This document shows, in pieces, positions 1 through 8,286 of a stretch of 64,000 nt of DNA. Under the pieces are notes generated by a model. That model was given only the letters and a program-made list of their open reading frames with translations, had not been told where the DNA came from and did not search any database. Source of the stretch: Oceanococcus atlanticus (GTDB lineage: Bacteria > Pseudomonadota > Gammaproteobacteria > Nevskiales > Oceanococcaceae); the NCBI RefSeq assembly GCF_002088235.1, contig NZ_AQQV01000002.1:372001-436000 (forward strand), given 5' to 3'. The translations under genes and the position numbers were made by a program. Numbering within the stretch: position 1 is the stretch's first letter; each line of letters begins with the position of its first letter.

Positions 1-513
1 CTCATGTCCGTACAGCCAGTCCTTGTCGGCCAGATTGGGAAAGCCCAGCGCACCCTGCCCGGAAGGCCCGTGACAGCCCGCGCAGTTGTCGGCGAACAGA
101 CGTGATGCGGCTTGCACGGCATCCAGATCACCGGCCAGCTCGACCACATCGCGGCCGTCGAAGGTGGCGTAGAAAGCGTCGCGCTGTGCCTGGACCGTGG
201 CCAGACGCTGATCATGTTGGCCGCTCTGGCTCCAGCCCAACGTCCCGGCGAAATTGCCCAGACCGGGAAAGAACACCAGATAGCCCAGGGCGAAGACCAC
301 GGTGATCACGAACAGGTTCAGCCACCAGCGCGGCATCGGGTTGTTGAGTTCCTTGAGGTCCTCATCCCACACATGATTCTTTTCCGCGCCCTCGGCTTCC
401 TCGCCAACCCGCGGACGTGCCGTCCACCAGATCAGCCACAGGCAACCGATGATGTTGACCACCACCAGCACCGATATGAAGGCGGTCCAGGCCGGTCCCA
501 GCATTTCGTTCAT
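1..513 (-). CDS. ccoP: cbb3-type cytochrome c oxidase subunit III (diheme c), partial
   Basis: This is the diheme electron-entry subunit of the cbb3 terminal oxidase, anchored in the inner membrane with periplasmic haem domains. The visible 171 residues start with a membrane segment (about 8-30), continue with the NNPMPRWW motif typical of CcoP and a second membrane segment (about 63-83), and reach the first c-haem motif CAGCH at 144-148. The second haem domain lies beyond the window edge, so the gene is cut and not broken. The start is set by a GGAG ribosome site seven bases upstream and by the ATGA overlap with ccoQ. It is the last visible gene of a ccoNOQP operon. Confidence 0.96.
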   Translation of the reverse strand, partial: MNEMLGPAWTAFISVLVVVNIIGCLWLIWWTARPRVGEEAEGAEKNHVWDEDLKELNNPMPRWWLNLFVITVVFALGYLVFFPGLGNFAGTLGWSQSGQHDQRLATVQAQRDAFYATFDGRDVVELAGDLDAVQAASRLFADNCAGCHGPSGQGALGFPNLADKDWLYGHE

Positions 514-650
514 TGATGTTCTCCGCAGTCATCATCCAGCGGCAGGCGTGCGGCCTGGCGAAAATCGTTGTGCCGGTCGCGGCTGTAGGCCCAGACCACA
601 ACGCCGATAAAGGCGGCGAACGCCGCCGCAGTCATCAATCCACTCAACAT
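510..650 (-). CDS. ccoQ: cbb3-type cytochrome oxidase small subunit CcoQ (FixQ-like)
   Basis: This 46-residue protein has one membrane helix (about residues 6-21) followed by a short charged cytoplasmic tail, which is the usual size and layout of CcoQ. CcoQ stabilises the cbb3 core complex and is not catalytic. Its start overlaps the ccoO stop as ATGA and its stop overlaps the ccoP start the same way, so translation along the operon is coupled. The identification rests on size, topology and position between ccoO and ccoP, because the sequence itself is too short for a strong motif. Confidence 0.88.
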   Translation of the reverse strand: MLSGLMTAAAFAAFIGVVVWAYSRDRHNDFRQAARLPLDDDCGEHQ

Positions 651-1258
651 CAGGAACCCTCCCCGGCCGCAGCCTTGAGGCTTTGCAGAAATGCGATCAG
701 TGCATCCATCTTGGATTTGCCACGCACCGCCTGCGGCGCATCGGCCAGATCCTCATCGCTGTACGGCACGCCAACCCGGCGCAGCGCCGTCATCATGGCG
801 ACCACTTCCTGTTCATCGACACGCTCGGCCGCCAGCCACGGGTAGCCCGGCATGTTCGACTCCGGCACCACATCGCGCGGGGCCATCAGGTGCAGGCGAT
901 GCCACTCATCCGAATAGCGCCCGCCAACCCGGGCCAGATCCGGCCCCGTGCGTTTGGAACCCCACTGGAACGGGTGGTCCCATACCGACTCACCGGCGGT
1001 CGAATACTTGCCGTAACGCAGGGTTTCCTCGTGCAGGGTGCGCACCATCTGCGAGTGGCAGTTGTAGCAGCCCTCACGCACATAGACATCGCGCCCGGCA
1101 ACCTCCAGCGGGGTGCGCGGGGTCATCCCCGGCTCCGGCTGAATACCCGATCCGGCCGCCATCAGCGGCAGGATTTCCACGATGCCGCCGATGCTGATGA
1201 CCAGTATCACCAGCACCGCCATCAGGCCTACATTTTTCTCTACGCGTTCGTGACTCAT
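650..1258 (-). CDS. ccoO: cbb3-type cytochrome c oxidase subunit II (monoheme c)
   Basis: This is the membrane-anchored monoheme cytochrome c subunit that passes electrons from CcoP to the CcoN active site. The 202-residue protein has an N-terminal anchor helix (about 10-35) and one c-haem motif, CYNCH, at 64-68. Methionines such as those in the NMPGYPWL segment are candidate axial ligands. I chose the start MSHERVEKN because it overlaps the ccoN stop as ATGA and matches the family's N-terminus; a longer open frame upstream lies inside ccoN and is not needed. Confidence 0.96.
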   Translation of the reverse strand: MSHERVEKNVGLMAVLVILVISIGGIVEILPLMAAGSGIQPEPGMTPRTPLEVAGRDVYVREGCYNCHSQMVRTLHEETLRYGKYSTAGESVWDHPFQWGSKRTGPDLARVGGRYSDEWHRLHLMAPRDVVPESNMPGYPWLAAERVDEQEVVAMMTALRRVGVPYSDEDLADAPQAVRGKSKMDALIAFLQSLKAAAGEGS

Positions 1259-2685
1259 GCTGCACCCTCCGCGGTGTTGACGGTGGTCATGGCGGCGCGC
1301 TCTGGCTCCACCGTTTTCCACACATTCCAGGCCATCACGAACATGCCTGAGAGGAACACCAGCCCGCCCAGCAAGCGCATGAAGTAGAAGGGATAGGTGG
1401 CCTGCAGGCTTTCGATGAAGCTGTAGGTCAAAGTGCCGTCCTCATTCACCGCACGCCACATCAAGCCCTGCATCACACCGGCGATCCACATCGCGGTGAT
1501 GTACAGCACGGTGCCGATGGTCGAGAGCCAGAAATGCACGTTGATGGCCGGCACCGAATGCATTTCGGTCTTGCCGTAGAGGCGCGGGATCAACACATAC
1601 AGCGAGCCGATGGTCATCATCGCCACCCAGCCCAGCGCACCGGAGTGAACATGGCCGATGGTCCAGTCGGTGTAGTGCGAGAGCGCGTTAACCGTCTTGA
1701 TCGACATCATCGGCCCTTCGAAGGTGCTCATGCCGTAGAACGACAGCGACACGATCATGAACTTGATGATCGGATCCTCACGCAGCTTGTGCCAGGCTCC
1801 CGACAAGGTCATCACCCCGTTGATCATGCCGCCCCAGCTTGGTGCCAGCAGGACCAGCGAAAACACCATGCCCAGAGACTGAACCCAATCGGGCAACGCG
1901 GTGTAGTGCAGATGATGCGGACCGGCCCACATGTAGATCGAGATCAGGGCCCAGAAATGCACCACCGAAAGGCGGTAGGAGTAGATCGGGCGACCGGCCT
2001 GCTTGGGCACGAAGTAATACATCATGCCGAGGAAGCCGGCGGTGAGGAAAAAGCCCACCGCGTTGTGCCCGTACCACCACTGCACCATGGCATCGACAGT
2101 GCCCGAGTAGGCCGAGTAGCTCTTGGTCAAAGTGAACGGAATCGCCGCGCTGTTGACGATATGCAGCACCGCTACAGTCAGGATGAAGGCGCCGTAAAAC
2201 CAGTTGGCCACATAGATATGACGCTGCTTGCGCTGGGCAATGGTGCCGAAAAAGACCACCGCGTAAGCCACCCACACGGCGGCGATGAGCAGATCAATCG
2301 GCCATTCCAGTTCGGCATATTCCTTGGACTGGGTGATGCCCAGCGGCAAGGTGATGGCCGCCGCCACAATCACCGCCTGCCAACCCCAGAAGGTGAAGCT
2401 GGCCAGTCGCGGAAGAAACAACGGCGCCTTGCAGGTGCGTTGAACCACCCAGTAACTGGTGGCGAACAAAGCACAACCACCGAAAGCGAAGATCACCGCA
2501 TTGGTGTGCAGCGGGCGTAGGCGCGAATAGGTCAGCCAGGGCAGATCGAAGTTGAGTTGCGGCCACATCAGCTGGGCCGCAATCAGCACGCCGACTGTCA
2601 TGCCCACGATGCCCCACAACACGGTGGCCAGCGCGAACTGGCGCACCACCGTGTCGTTGTAACTGGGGAGGGTTGGAGAGGTCAT
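1255..2685 (-). CDS. ccoN: cbb3-type cytochrome c oxidase subunit I (catalytic)
   Basis: This is the catalytic haem-copper subunit that reduces O2 to water with high affinity in the inner membrane. It has about 12 membrane helices and the expected histidine motifs: [35 protein letters not shown] and [11 protein letters not shown]. An ATG ten codons upstream (2715) is in frame. I prefer 2685 because it gives 476 residues, the usual length, and because an FNR-dependent promoter at -41.5 from the nearby FNR box would start transcription near 2707, inside the longer form. The ribosome site at 2685 is weak. First gene of ccoNOQP, divergent from hemN. Confidence 0.96.
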   Translation of the reverse strand: MTSPTLPSYNDTVVRQFALATVLWGIVGMTVGVLIAAQLMWPQLNFDLPWLTYSRLRPLHTNAVIFAFGGCALFATSYWVVQRTCKAPLFLPRLASFTFWGWQAVIVAAAITLPLGITQSKEYAELEWPIDLLIAAVWVAYAVVFFGTIAQRKQRHIYVANWFYGAFILTVAVLHIVNSAAIPFTLTKSYSAYSGTVDAMVQWWYGHNAVGFFLTAGFLGMMYYFVPKQAGRPIYSYRLSVVHFWALISIYMWAGPHHLHYTALPDWVQSLGMVFSLVLLAPSWGGMINGVMTLSGAWHKLREDPIIKFMIVSLSFYGMSTFEGPMMSIKTVNALSHYTDWTIGHVHSGALGWVAMMTIGSLYVLIPRLYGKTEMHSVPAINVHFWLSTIGTVLYITAMWIAGVMQGLMWRAVNEDGTLTYSFIESLQATYPFYFMRLLGGLVFLSGMFVMAWNVWKTVEPERAAMTTVNTAEGAA

Positions 2686-2741
2686 TGCAGCATCCGGAAC
2701 GGGTACGGCAGCCATTATTCAAGCCACCCGCCGCGGCGTAA

Positions 2742-2755
2742 TTGATCCAGATCAA
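2742..2755. promoter_or_regulatory. FNR/Anr box between ccoN and hemN
   Basis: The sequence TTGATCCAGATCAA matches the FNR consensus TTGAT-N4-ATCAA at every defined base. It lies between the divergent ccoN and hemN starts. Relative to ccoN it is well placed for a class II activator site. For hemN a class II start would fall almost on the ATG, so it may act there from another position or mainly on ccoN. An FNR-family protein whose recognition residues fit this half-site is encoded at 16254-16973. Confidence 0.9.
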
Positions 2756-2790
2756 CAGCGCCCGACCACGCCCCCACTAGGCTGTCAGCC

Positions 2791-4197
2791 ATGAACAACC
2801 GACATCATCTGCAAGCGGTTGCGCCGCCATCCCGGGCGCTGGGCGAGAACCTGCGCCAAGCCGAGTTGCGGGCGCCGCGCTACACCTCCTACCCCACCGC
2901 CCTGGAATTCACCGGGCAGGTTGGCCCGGCTGCGCTGCTGGAGCAGATGGACAAGACCAACCAGGAGCCCATTCCGGCCGCGCTGTCGCTGTACGTGCAT
3001 CTGCCATTCTGCGCCGCGGCCTGCTTCTACTGCGGCTGCAATCGTGTGATCAGCCGCAGCGCGCAGCGCCGCAGCGACTACCTGGACCTGATCGAACGCG
3101 AAATCAGCGTGCTGGCACCGCACCTCGACCGCGACCGCCCGGTGGTCCAGATTCATTTCGGCGGCGGCACCCCCAACAGCTATCGACCGCTGGAACTGGC
3201 GCGACTGATCCGCACCTTGAGTTCACAGTTCTCCATCCACGCCGATTGCGAGATCAGCATGGAGGTGGACCCACGCCAGTATCAGCCCGGTGACGCCCTG
3301 GCCTGGGCTGCCCTGGGCATCAACCGCATCAGTCTCGGCGTGCAGGATGTCAGCCGCGAAGTGCAACAGGCGATCAACCGCCTGCAGCCGCGTGAGCAGA
3401 TTGCCGAGTTGGTCGATGAAGCACGTAAGGCCGATATGCACGGCATCAATTTCGATCTGATCTACGGCCTGCCGCGACAAACCCTGGCCGGCGTCGACGA
3501 CAACGTTGATCTGGTTGCACTGCTGCAACCCGATCGCATCGCCGTGTTTCATTACGCCCATCTGCCACAGCGTTTTCCTGCCCAGCGCGTGATCGACGAA
3601 AGCGAACTGCCTGGGCTTGCAACCCGTCTGGCCATGCAGGCGCGCTACAGCGAACTGCTGACCCAGCTCGGCTACCGGCACATCGGCATGGATCATTTCA
3701 GCCACCCCGATGACAGCCTGGCCCGGGCCCTCGCCCAGGGCACACTGCAACGCAATTTTCAGGGCTACTCCACCGCCGCGGGCAGCGACATCATCGGCCT
3801 GGGCGTGAGCGCGATCAGCAGCGTGGGCCGGCTGTACGCGCAGAATCACAGCGACCTCACCGCCTATCGCCGCGCCCTTGAAAACAAGCAGCTGGCCACC
3901 CAGCGCGGCTGGCATCGCAGCGACGATGATCTGCAGCGTCACGCCATCATCCAGCAGGTGATGTGTCAGCAGCGCATCGACTTCAATGCCTTCGGCGGCG
4001 CACGCGCGTTTCACACCCGCTATGCCAAAGCGCTCGGTCAACTGCGTCAGCTCGATCCCAGCGGCCAGCTGGTCCGGATCGAAACCGAGGCCTTGTACAT
4101 CCTACCTGCCGGTCGCAACGTGCTGCGCCTGATCGCCCGCTGTTTTGATCGCTACGCCGCCCGGCGCAACACCCAACAGCTCGCCCGCGCGGTGTAA
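2791..4197 (+). CDS. hemN: oxygen-independent coproporphyrinogen III oxidase HemN
   Basis: This radical SAM enzyme decarboxylates coproporphyrinogen III to protoporphyrinogen IX without oxygen, supplying haem under low oxygen. The 468-residue protein has the N-terminal PRYTSYPTALEF signature (29-40), the radical SAM cluster motif CAAACFYC (C74, C78, C81) followed by GC at 82-83, the GGGTPN motif and a HemN C-terminal domain. It is divergent from ccoN across a perfect FNR box, a pairing common in Pseudomonas-type bacteria. The N-terminus is about ten residues longer than in E. coli, and the ribosome site before the ATG is weak. Confidence 0.96.
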   Translation: MNNRHHLQAVAPPSRALGENLRQAELRAPRYTSYPTALEFTGQVGPAALLEQMDKTNQEPIPAALSLYVHLPFCAAACFYCGCNRVISRSAQRRSDYLDLIEREISVLAPHLDRDRPVVQIHFGGGTPNSYRPLELARLIRTLSSQFSIHADCEISMEVDPRQYQPGDALAWAALGINRISLGVQDVSREVQQAINRLQPREQIAELVDEARKADMHGINFDLIYGLPRQTLAGVDDNVDLVALLQPDRIAVFHYAHLPQRFPAQRVIDESELPGLATRLAMQARYSELLTQLGYRHIGMDHFSHPDDSLARALAQGTLQRNFQGYSTAAGSDIIGLGVSAISSVGRLYAQNHSDLTAYRRALENKQLATQRGWHRSDDDLQRHAIIQQVMCQQRIDFNAFGGARAFHTRYAKALGQLRQLDPSGQLVRIETEALYILPAGRNVLRLIARCFDRYAARRNTQQLARAV

Positions 4198-4328
4198 AAA
4201 CCGGCACCGTCGCAGCGCTTGCGCTGCATGGTCAGCCCCGACACACTCTGGCCCTGCTTACCTGCAGGACATGCGCACAATGCTCAGCCTTTTCGGACGA
4301 CACATCGGCACGCCCGGGTTGTGACCAC

Positions 4329-5318
4329 ATGACCGGCCCATCCGATAACAAAGCCCTGGTGATCGGAGCCAGCGGCTTTCTGGGCAGTCATGTCACCCGA
4401 CAGCTGGTCGCCGATGGCGTGGCCACACGCATTCTGGTGCGCACGACCAGCGACACCCGCGCCACCGATGATCTCGACATCGAACGACACTACGGCTCGG
4501 CCTTCGATCCGGACGTGTTGCGCGACGCACTTCAAGGCATCAGCACGGTCTACTACTGTCTGCTTGATCCACGCTCCTGGCTGCGCGACACCACGCCACT
4601 GTGGCAAACCAACGTGCACAATCTGCAAGGCGTGCTGGATGTGGCCAGCCGCTTTCCGCTCAAGGCCTTTGTCTACACCAGCACGTTGGTCACCATCGGC
4701 CTCAACCCCGATGCGCCGGCCAACGAGAACGACGCATTCAACTGGGCGGATCAGGCACCCGAATACGTGCTGACCCGACTCGAGGGCGAGCGCTGTGCAC
4801 TGGCCCACGCCGCCCAAAGCGGGCTGCCGCTGGTGGCCTGCAATGTTGCCAACACCTTCGGCCCGGGCGACTACGCCCCCACCCCGCAGGGCCAGATGCT
4901 GTGGGATGCGTCCACCGGAAAGCTGCCTTTCTACTTCGATGGCGGGCTGGTCAGTGTCGGCATTGAGGATGCCGCACGCGCCTTGATTCTGGCCGCGCAG
5001 CACGGCACACCAGGGGAGCGTTACATCATCAGCGAACGCTATATTTCGATGCGTGAACTGTTCGCCCTGGCGGCCCGTGCCGGCGGACGCAAACCGCGCC
5101 ATTTTCGTCTGCCCAGACCGCTGGTGCTGGGCATGGCCTGGAGCCTGGAAGCCATCACCTGGCTGCTCCGCCTGGATAACCGTATGGCGCCCTCATCGAT
5201 TCGCCTGCTGACCCTGATCACCGCGCTGGACAACAGCAAGGCACGGCGCGAGCTGCGCTGGCAACCGCAGCCGATCGAACAGTCGATTGAGCAAGCGGTG
5301 CGGTTTTTCGACAGGTGA
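4329..5318 (+). CDS. NAD(P)-dependent epimerase/dehydratase family protein (extended SDR)
   Basis: This 329-residue protein belongs to the extended short-chain dehydrogenase family of nucleotide-sugar epimerases, dihydroflavonol reductases and 3-beta-hydroxysteroid dehydrogenases. The Rossmann motif GASGFLG is at 13-19, and a YTST segment near 116-119 sits where the catalytic serine/threonine is expected. The catalytic YxxxK is replaced by Y146-V-L-T-R150, so the usual lysine is an arginine. The substrate cannot be told from the sequence. It stands alone on the plus strand between hemN and a secreted protein, and its ribosome site is weak. Confidence 0.85.
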   Translation: MTGPSDNKALVIGASGFLGSHVTRQLVADGVATRILVRTTSDTRATDDLDIERHYGSAFDPDVLRDALQGISTVYYCLLDPRSWLRDTTPLWQTNVHNLQGVLDVASRFPLKAFVYTSTLVTIGLNPDAPANENDAFNWADQAPEYVLTRLEGERCALAHAAQSGLPLVACNVANTFGPGDYAPTPQGQMLWDASTGKLPFYFDGGLVSVGIEDAARALILAAQHGTPGERYIISERYISMRELFALAARAGGRKPRHFRLPRPLVLGMAWSLEAITWLLRLDNRMAPSSIRLLTLITALDNSKARRELRWQPQPIEQSIEQAVRFFDR

Positions 5319-5492
5319 AACGTGCATCCAGAAGACTGAGCACCCAAGTCTTCAGCATCTGCGACAGGCTTAGCGCCAAATCGCATCGTGGCAAATGCTC
5401 TTTTTGCGCGAGGCAACGCTTTTCATCCTGCCCGACAATGGCTTCGCAAAATCAATAACGCCGCAACACGGCGAAACAGGCTGGAGCCATCT

Positions 5493-6323
5493 ATGACATC
5501 GAAAAAACTCGCAACCACACTACTTGCTGCCGCGACAGGCGGCCTTGCCGCAGGTTGTGGCGGCGTATCCGCAACCGACAATACACCGGGTGACAACGAC
5601 CAAAGTGTGCTGTTTACCAACACCGGCGAAAACTGCCGCAACTTCCTGATCATCTCACCGGTTACAGAAGCCAACGCACGCAAATTTGTGCCCGCTGAAT
5701 TCACCCTGGTTCAGCCGCCCACCGCCTTCGTTGAACTGGCCGACTGCCCGCAAGGCAAAATCAACGGTGTCGACGTGGAGGGTGGCTACCGCATCGCCGA
5801 AGCCGCCGTCTTCATCACCCCACCCGACGGAGGCGCCAACCCGCCCCTGATCACCAACTCCGCCATCTATCTGCTGTGGCAGCTGGACAGCAACGCCGAG
5901 CTTTCCAATCTCAAAACCACAGCCGGTTTTGCCGGTGAGCTGATCGAAAACATCGAACTGGTTGTCGAGCCGGACGCCACCGTGCCCCTGCTCAACAACG
6001 GCTACGCCAACGTGCCGTATGCCGTGTCGCCCTACCAGCTTAACGCCACCCTCACCCCCGACAGCCCCCCCGGCCCGCCCCTGCCGAATGACCTGTGGCA
6101 TGTCGGCCCTAACGGCCCCATCCACACCTTCAATGACATCTACGCCACCGACCAGGTGCTCGCGGGCCTGGGCACCATCAGCGTGGCCGAGGGGTCTCCC
6201 CTGCATGAACTGTTTGGCAGCACCACCGTCACAGGTCTGGCTGCCTCTGGCATCGGTTCATTCGAAAACACCACGCAACTGCGCCAGGACATACAAGCCA
6301 CCAAGCCCGAGGGTGCGCCGTAA
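5493..6323 (+). CDS. exported hypothetical protein, probable lipoprotein
   Basis: I do not recognise a named family for this 276-residue protein. It starts MTSKKLATTLLAAATGG and runs into LAAGC, which looks like a signal peptide with a loose lipobox. The mature part is low in charge and rich in Pro, Asn and Thr. It contains SPVTEANARKFVP and a later PNDLWHVGPNGPIHTFNDI stretch, which suggests a periplasmic or surface-bound globular protein. The ATG is chosen for the GGAG seven bases upstream; an open frame 35 codons longer has no signal. It is the last normal-composition gene before the cassette array. Confidence 0.7.
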   Translation: MTSKKLATTLLAAATGGLAAGCGGVSATDNTPGDNDQSVLFTNTGENCRNFLIISPVTEANARKFVPAEFTLVQPPTAFVELADCPQGKINGVDVEGGYRIAEAAVFITPPDGGANPPLITNSAIYLLWQLDSNAELSNLKTTAGFAGELIENIELVVEPDATVPLLNNGYANVPYAVSPYQLNATLTPDSPPGPPLPNDLWHVGPNGPIHTFNDIYATDQVLAGLGTISVAEGSPLHELFGSTTVTGLAASGIGSFENTTQLRQDIQATKPEGAP

Positions 6324-6472
6324 CCTGAACCGCCAATTGAACTGGGTGCACCTGAAAACAGGGTGCGCCCGACCATTTTCGATTGTTGTGCGCATGTGGG
6401 CATAATCGAGAGACGCGAGACCTGATCTGGAGATTGGTGTGAGAGATTTTTGGGAGTTTTCTGGGGTTTTCA

Positions 6473-6491
6473 CGCTAATAACGCGTTAGGC
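6473..6491 (+). other. orphan integron core site (attI-like or residual attC R' box)
   Basis: The stretch CGCTAATAACGCGTTAGGC pairs a CTAA element with a GTTAGGC core (6485-6491) that fits the integron consensus GTTRRRY. The spacing resembles the simple site of an attI more than a full attC, because no partner R'' box is seen about 100 bases upstream. It marks the left end of the array, just before the first cassette gene. No integrase gene adjoins it in the window. Whether it is a true attI or only a cassette boundary scar is open. Confidence 0.5.
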
Positions 6492-6516
6492 AAAAAAAAA
6501 CCGGGGGAGAGCACAC

Positions 6517-7077
6517 GTGCAGATCCAAAAGCCGCATTTTGTCATCGCTTTAGCCATCTGTTGTGGCTACGTCCTTCAACGGGCTCTGTTGATAATGTCA
6601 GGCCAGATTTCTCTTGAAGAGATACAGGGACAGCCACAAGTTCAAGGAACGATTCTTGGTATTGATGTTTCCTTCTCCTACTTGGGAATGAACATGTTTT
6701 GGCCGTTTGTCATCGGGCTTCTTATTTCCGGCTACAAACTTGCCCCTCATCAACCAGGCGAACTCACAACGGCCATCAGAAATTTGAGACATTCGCAAGC
6801 GTTGGAGATAACTCTTGTTCGTTGGTTCCCATTGCTAGTGTTATCGCTGCATCTGCTATCGCTAGTGGAATTCATGGGCAGCCAAGTTCAGGTGCTGCTC
6901 GCACCGGTAGAGGATTACTTTGGACATCAGGGGCGAATAGAGGCTCCTGGGATTTTGGCGAGAGTCGCAGCTGCTATGGTTCTTACTATCACTGCGGCAT
7001 CGCTAATTTTTGCGATGTTCGCAACATTCTTGCCACCCAAAAGCCCCGAAGCAAAAGCCAGTGCAAATGTTGCCTAA
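6517..7077 (+). CDS. four-helix membrane protein of unknown function (cassette 1)
   Basis: This 186-residue protein starts with GTG after a strong purine-rich ribosome site (GGGGGAGAG, 6503-6511). It has four likely membrane helices at about 7-27, 50-75, 102-122 and 143-168, joined by a loop rich in Gln and Glu. I recognise no family. It is the first gene of the array and its stop lies inside the R'' end of the first attC, as is usual for cassettes. Confidence 0.7.
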   Translation: MQIQKPHFVIALAICCGYVLQRALLIMSGQISLEEIQGQPQVQGTILGIDVSFSYLGMNMFWPFVIGLLISGYKLAPHQPGELTTAIRNLRHSQALEITLVRWFPLLVLSLHLLSLVEFMGSQVQVLLAPVEDYFGHQGRIEAPGILARVAAAMVLTITAASLIFAMFATFLPPKSPEAKASANVA

Positions 7078-7170
7078 CAACACGTTGGAGGTGACGTTTG
7101 ACCCGTCGCTGACCTTTGCTGCCGCAAAGGCAGACGCCGCCTCAAACGCACCTCAACGTGGGCGTTAGCA
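7072..7170 (+). repeat. attC site 1
   Basis: The site runs from R'' GCCTAAC (7072-7078) to R' GTTAGCA (7164-7170). The L'' arm CACGTTGGAGGTG pairs with the L' arm CACCTCAACGTG except for one unpaired G, the extrahelical base expected of a functional attC. Inside, CGTTTGA pairs with TCAAACG around a central hairpin with CTTTGC/GCAAAG. It closes cassette 1. Confidence 0.92.
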
Positions 7171-7184
7171 GCAGGCAGTATCGA

Positions 7185-7616
7185 ATGAGCGAGGAGCGTT
7201 TAAATAAGCTTGTAACCGCGGCCCTACTGGCGTTTATCTTTGTGTCTTGCGCCGCGAAGTCAGGCTATGAAACGGCATTTTTTGTGCTAGGTTGGATGGC
7301 GTACTTCGGCTGCGGTTTCTACGTCGGAGGTGCGATTTTCGCATCCATTATGCGTCGAAAGGTGCTGCTAGATACCAAATATGTTCTGGCTAGCTTGGCT
7401 TTCGTTGTTATGTGGAGTGCGCTCTCTTTCCAGACATCGGTAAATCTGGCAAGCCTATGGGCGGCGGCGTACGTTTTTATCGGGTTCTTCTTAGTGGGCG
7501 TGGTCTATTTCTTTTCATATACCAAAGTGGGCGTCTGGCTGTGGGCCACGGAAGAAAAATTTTGGAACGCCATTATCAGTAGAATCAAAAGTTGGGTAAC
7601 AAGGCGCTCAACATGA
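7185..7616 (+). CDS. small membrane protein of unknown function (cassette 2)
   Basis: This 143-residue protein begins MSEERLNKLV and has four likely membrane helices near residues 9-25, 33-52, 66-85 and 92-112, ending in a basic tail. I recognise no family. The ATG at 7185 lies 15 bases after attC site 1. The in-frame codons upstream fall inside attC, so the shorter start is preferred. The bases from 7617 to 7662 hold no gene. Confidence 0.68.
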   Translation: MSEERLNKLVTAALLAFIFVSCAAKSGYETAFFVLGWMAYFGCGFYVGGAIFASIMRRKVLLDTKYVLASLAFVVMWSALSFQTSVNLASLWAAAYVFIGFFLVGVVYFFSYTKVGVWLWATEEKFWNAIISRIKSWVTRRST

Positions 7617-7662
7617 GGTTGAAGCTTCCCGTCTACGCGAGTCCAGCCGGGGCGAAAATGCC

Positions 7663-7761
7663 GCCTAACCAGTCGTTGCAGCGGACGTTTGACCCGCCGC
7701 CCATTTTTGCTTCCGCAAAAACGGTCGTCGCCTCAAACGCCGCTGAACTCAAGCGTTAGCC
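7663..7761 (+). repeat. attC site 2
   Basis: It runs from R'' GCCTAAC (7663-7669) to R' GTTAGCC (7755-7761). It shares the CGTTTGACCCG and CGCCTCAAACG arms with site 1 and has a TTTTTGC/GCAAAAA central hairpin. It closes cassette 2 and its R' end is 12 bases before the next gene. Confidence 0.92.
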
Positions 7762-7773
7762 GTCATAAGAAAA

Positions 7774-8286
7774 TTGGAGAAAAAGTTGGTTCGTATTTGG
7801 CGGTTCGTCGCTCTGTGCCTAACGGTCCTCTTGCTGTCATCGTTAGGAGGCTTTTTGGCTTATCTTGTGTTGCACTTCTGGGTTAAGCCACAGACCCCTG
7901 CGCCAACAGATGCCGTCGGAATTGCGAATACCTATATAGTGTTTACTTCGTTAATTTTTATGGGATTCACTGTGGTTTTGGCTCTGGTGGGCGTTATCTT
8001 TGCTCAGCAATTTTCGATTACAAAGCAAACGCATGTGCAACACCTATTCAATGAACTTGAAGGTAGCCTTGAGCTCAATCATGACGACACTGCGGTGAAG
8101 CTGCTTGATGGTGCGCTGCGTAACAAGGATGTACAGAGGCACGTTGCAAGAAAACTTGATGAAAAAATCCGCCAACTACTGAGCGAAGAAAAACAAAGAG
8201 CGCAGGCGCAAGCCGCTGATGGAGCAAGTACGTCAAACGCTGTTGATAGTTTGCTTTCTAAAGTCGATAACGATGGAGTCGAATAG
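7774..8286 (+). CDS. membrane protein with cytoplasmic helical tail (cassette 3, first gene)
   Basis: This roughly 170-residue protein has two membrane helices (about 10-30 and 46-70), then a long charged, probably coiled helical tail with ELNHDD and KLDEKIRQLLSEEKQRAQ segments. No ATG is available, so translation probably starts at TTG 7774 or TTG 7786. I recognise no family. It shares one cassette with the ImmA/IrrE-like gene, the two overlapping by one base, so they probably act together: a membrane anchor or sensor with a cytoplasmic protease. Confidence 0.66.
   Translation: MEKKLVRIWRFVALCLTVLLLSSLGGFLAYLVLHFWVKPQTPAPTDAVGIANTYIVFTSLIFMGFTVVLALVGVIFAQQFSITKQTHVQHLFNELEGSLELNHDDTAVKLLDGALRNKDVQRHVARKLDEKIRQLLSEEKQRAQAQAADGASTSNAVDSLLSKVDNDGVE

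Noticed and set aside
1534-2520. Plus-strand open frame of 328 codons inside ccoN
   Set aside because: It is antisense to a clear catalytic oxidase subunit, is rich in His, Arg and Gln as antisense frames are, and has no start signal.
4212-4227. GCAGCGC/GCGCTGC hairpin after hemN as a terminator
   Set aside because: The stem is only seven bp and no T-run follows, so I cannot support terminator function.
6324-6472. Integron integrase upstream of the array
   Set aside because: No tyrosine-recombinase gene or fragment is present between the lipoprotein and the first core site on either strand.
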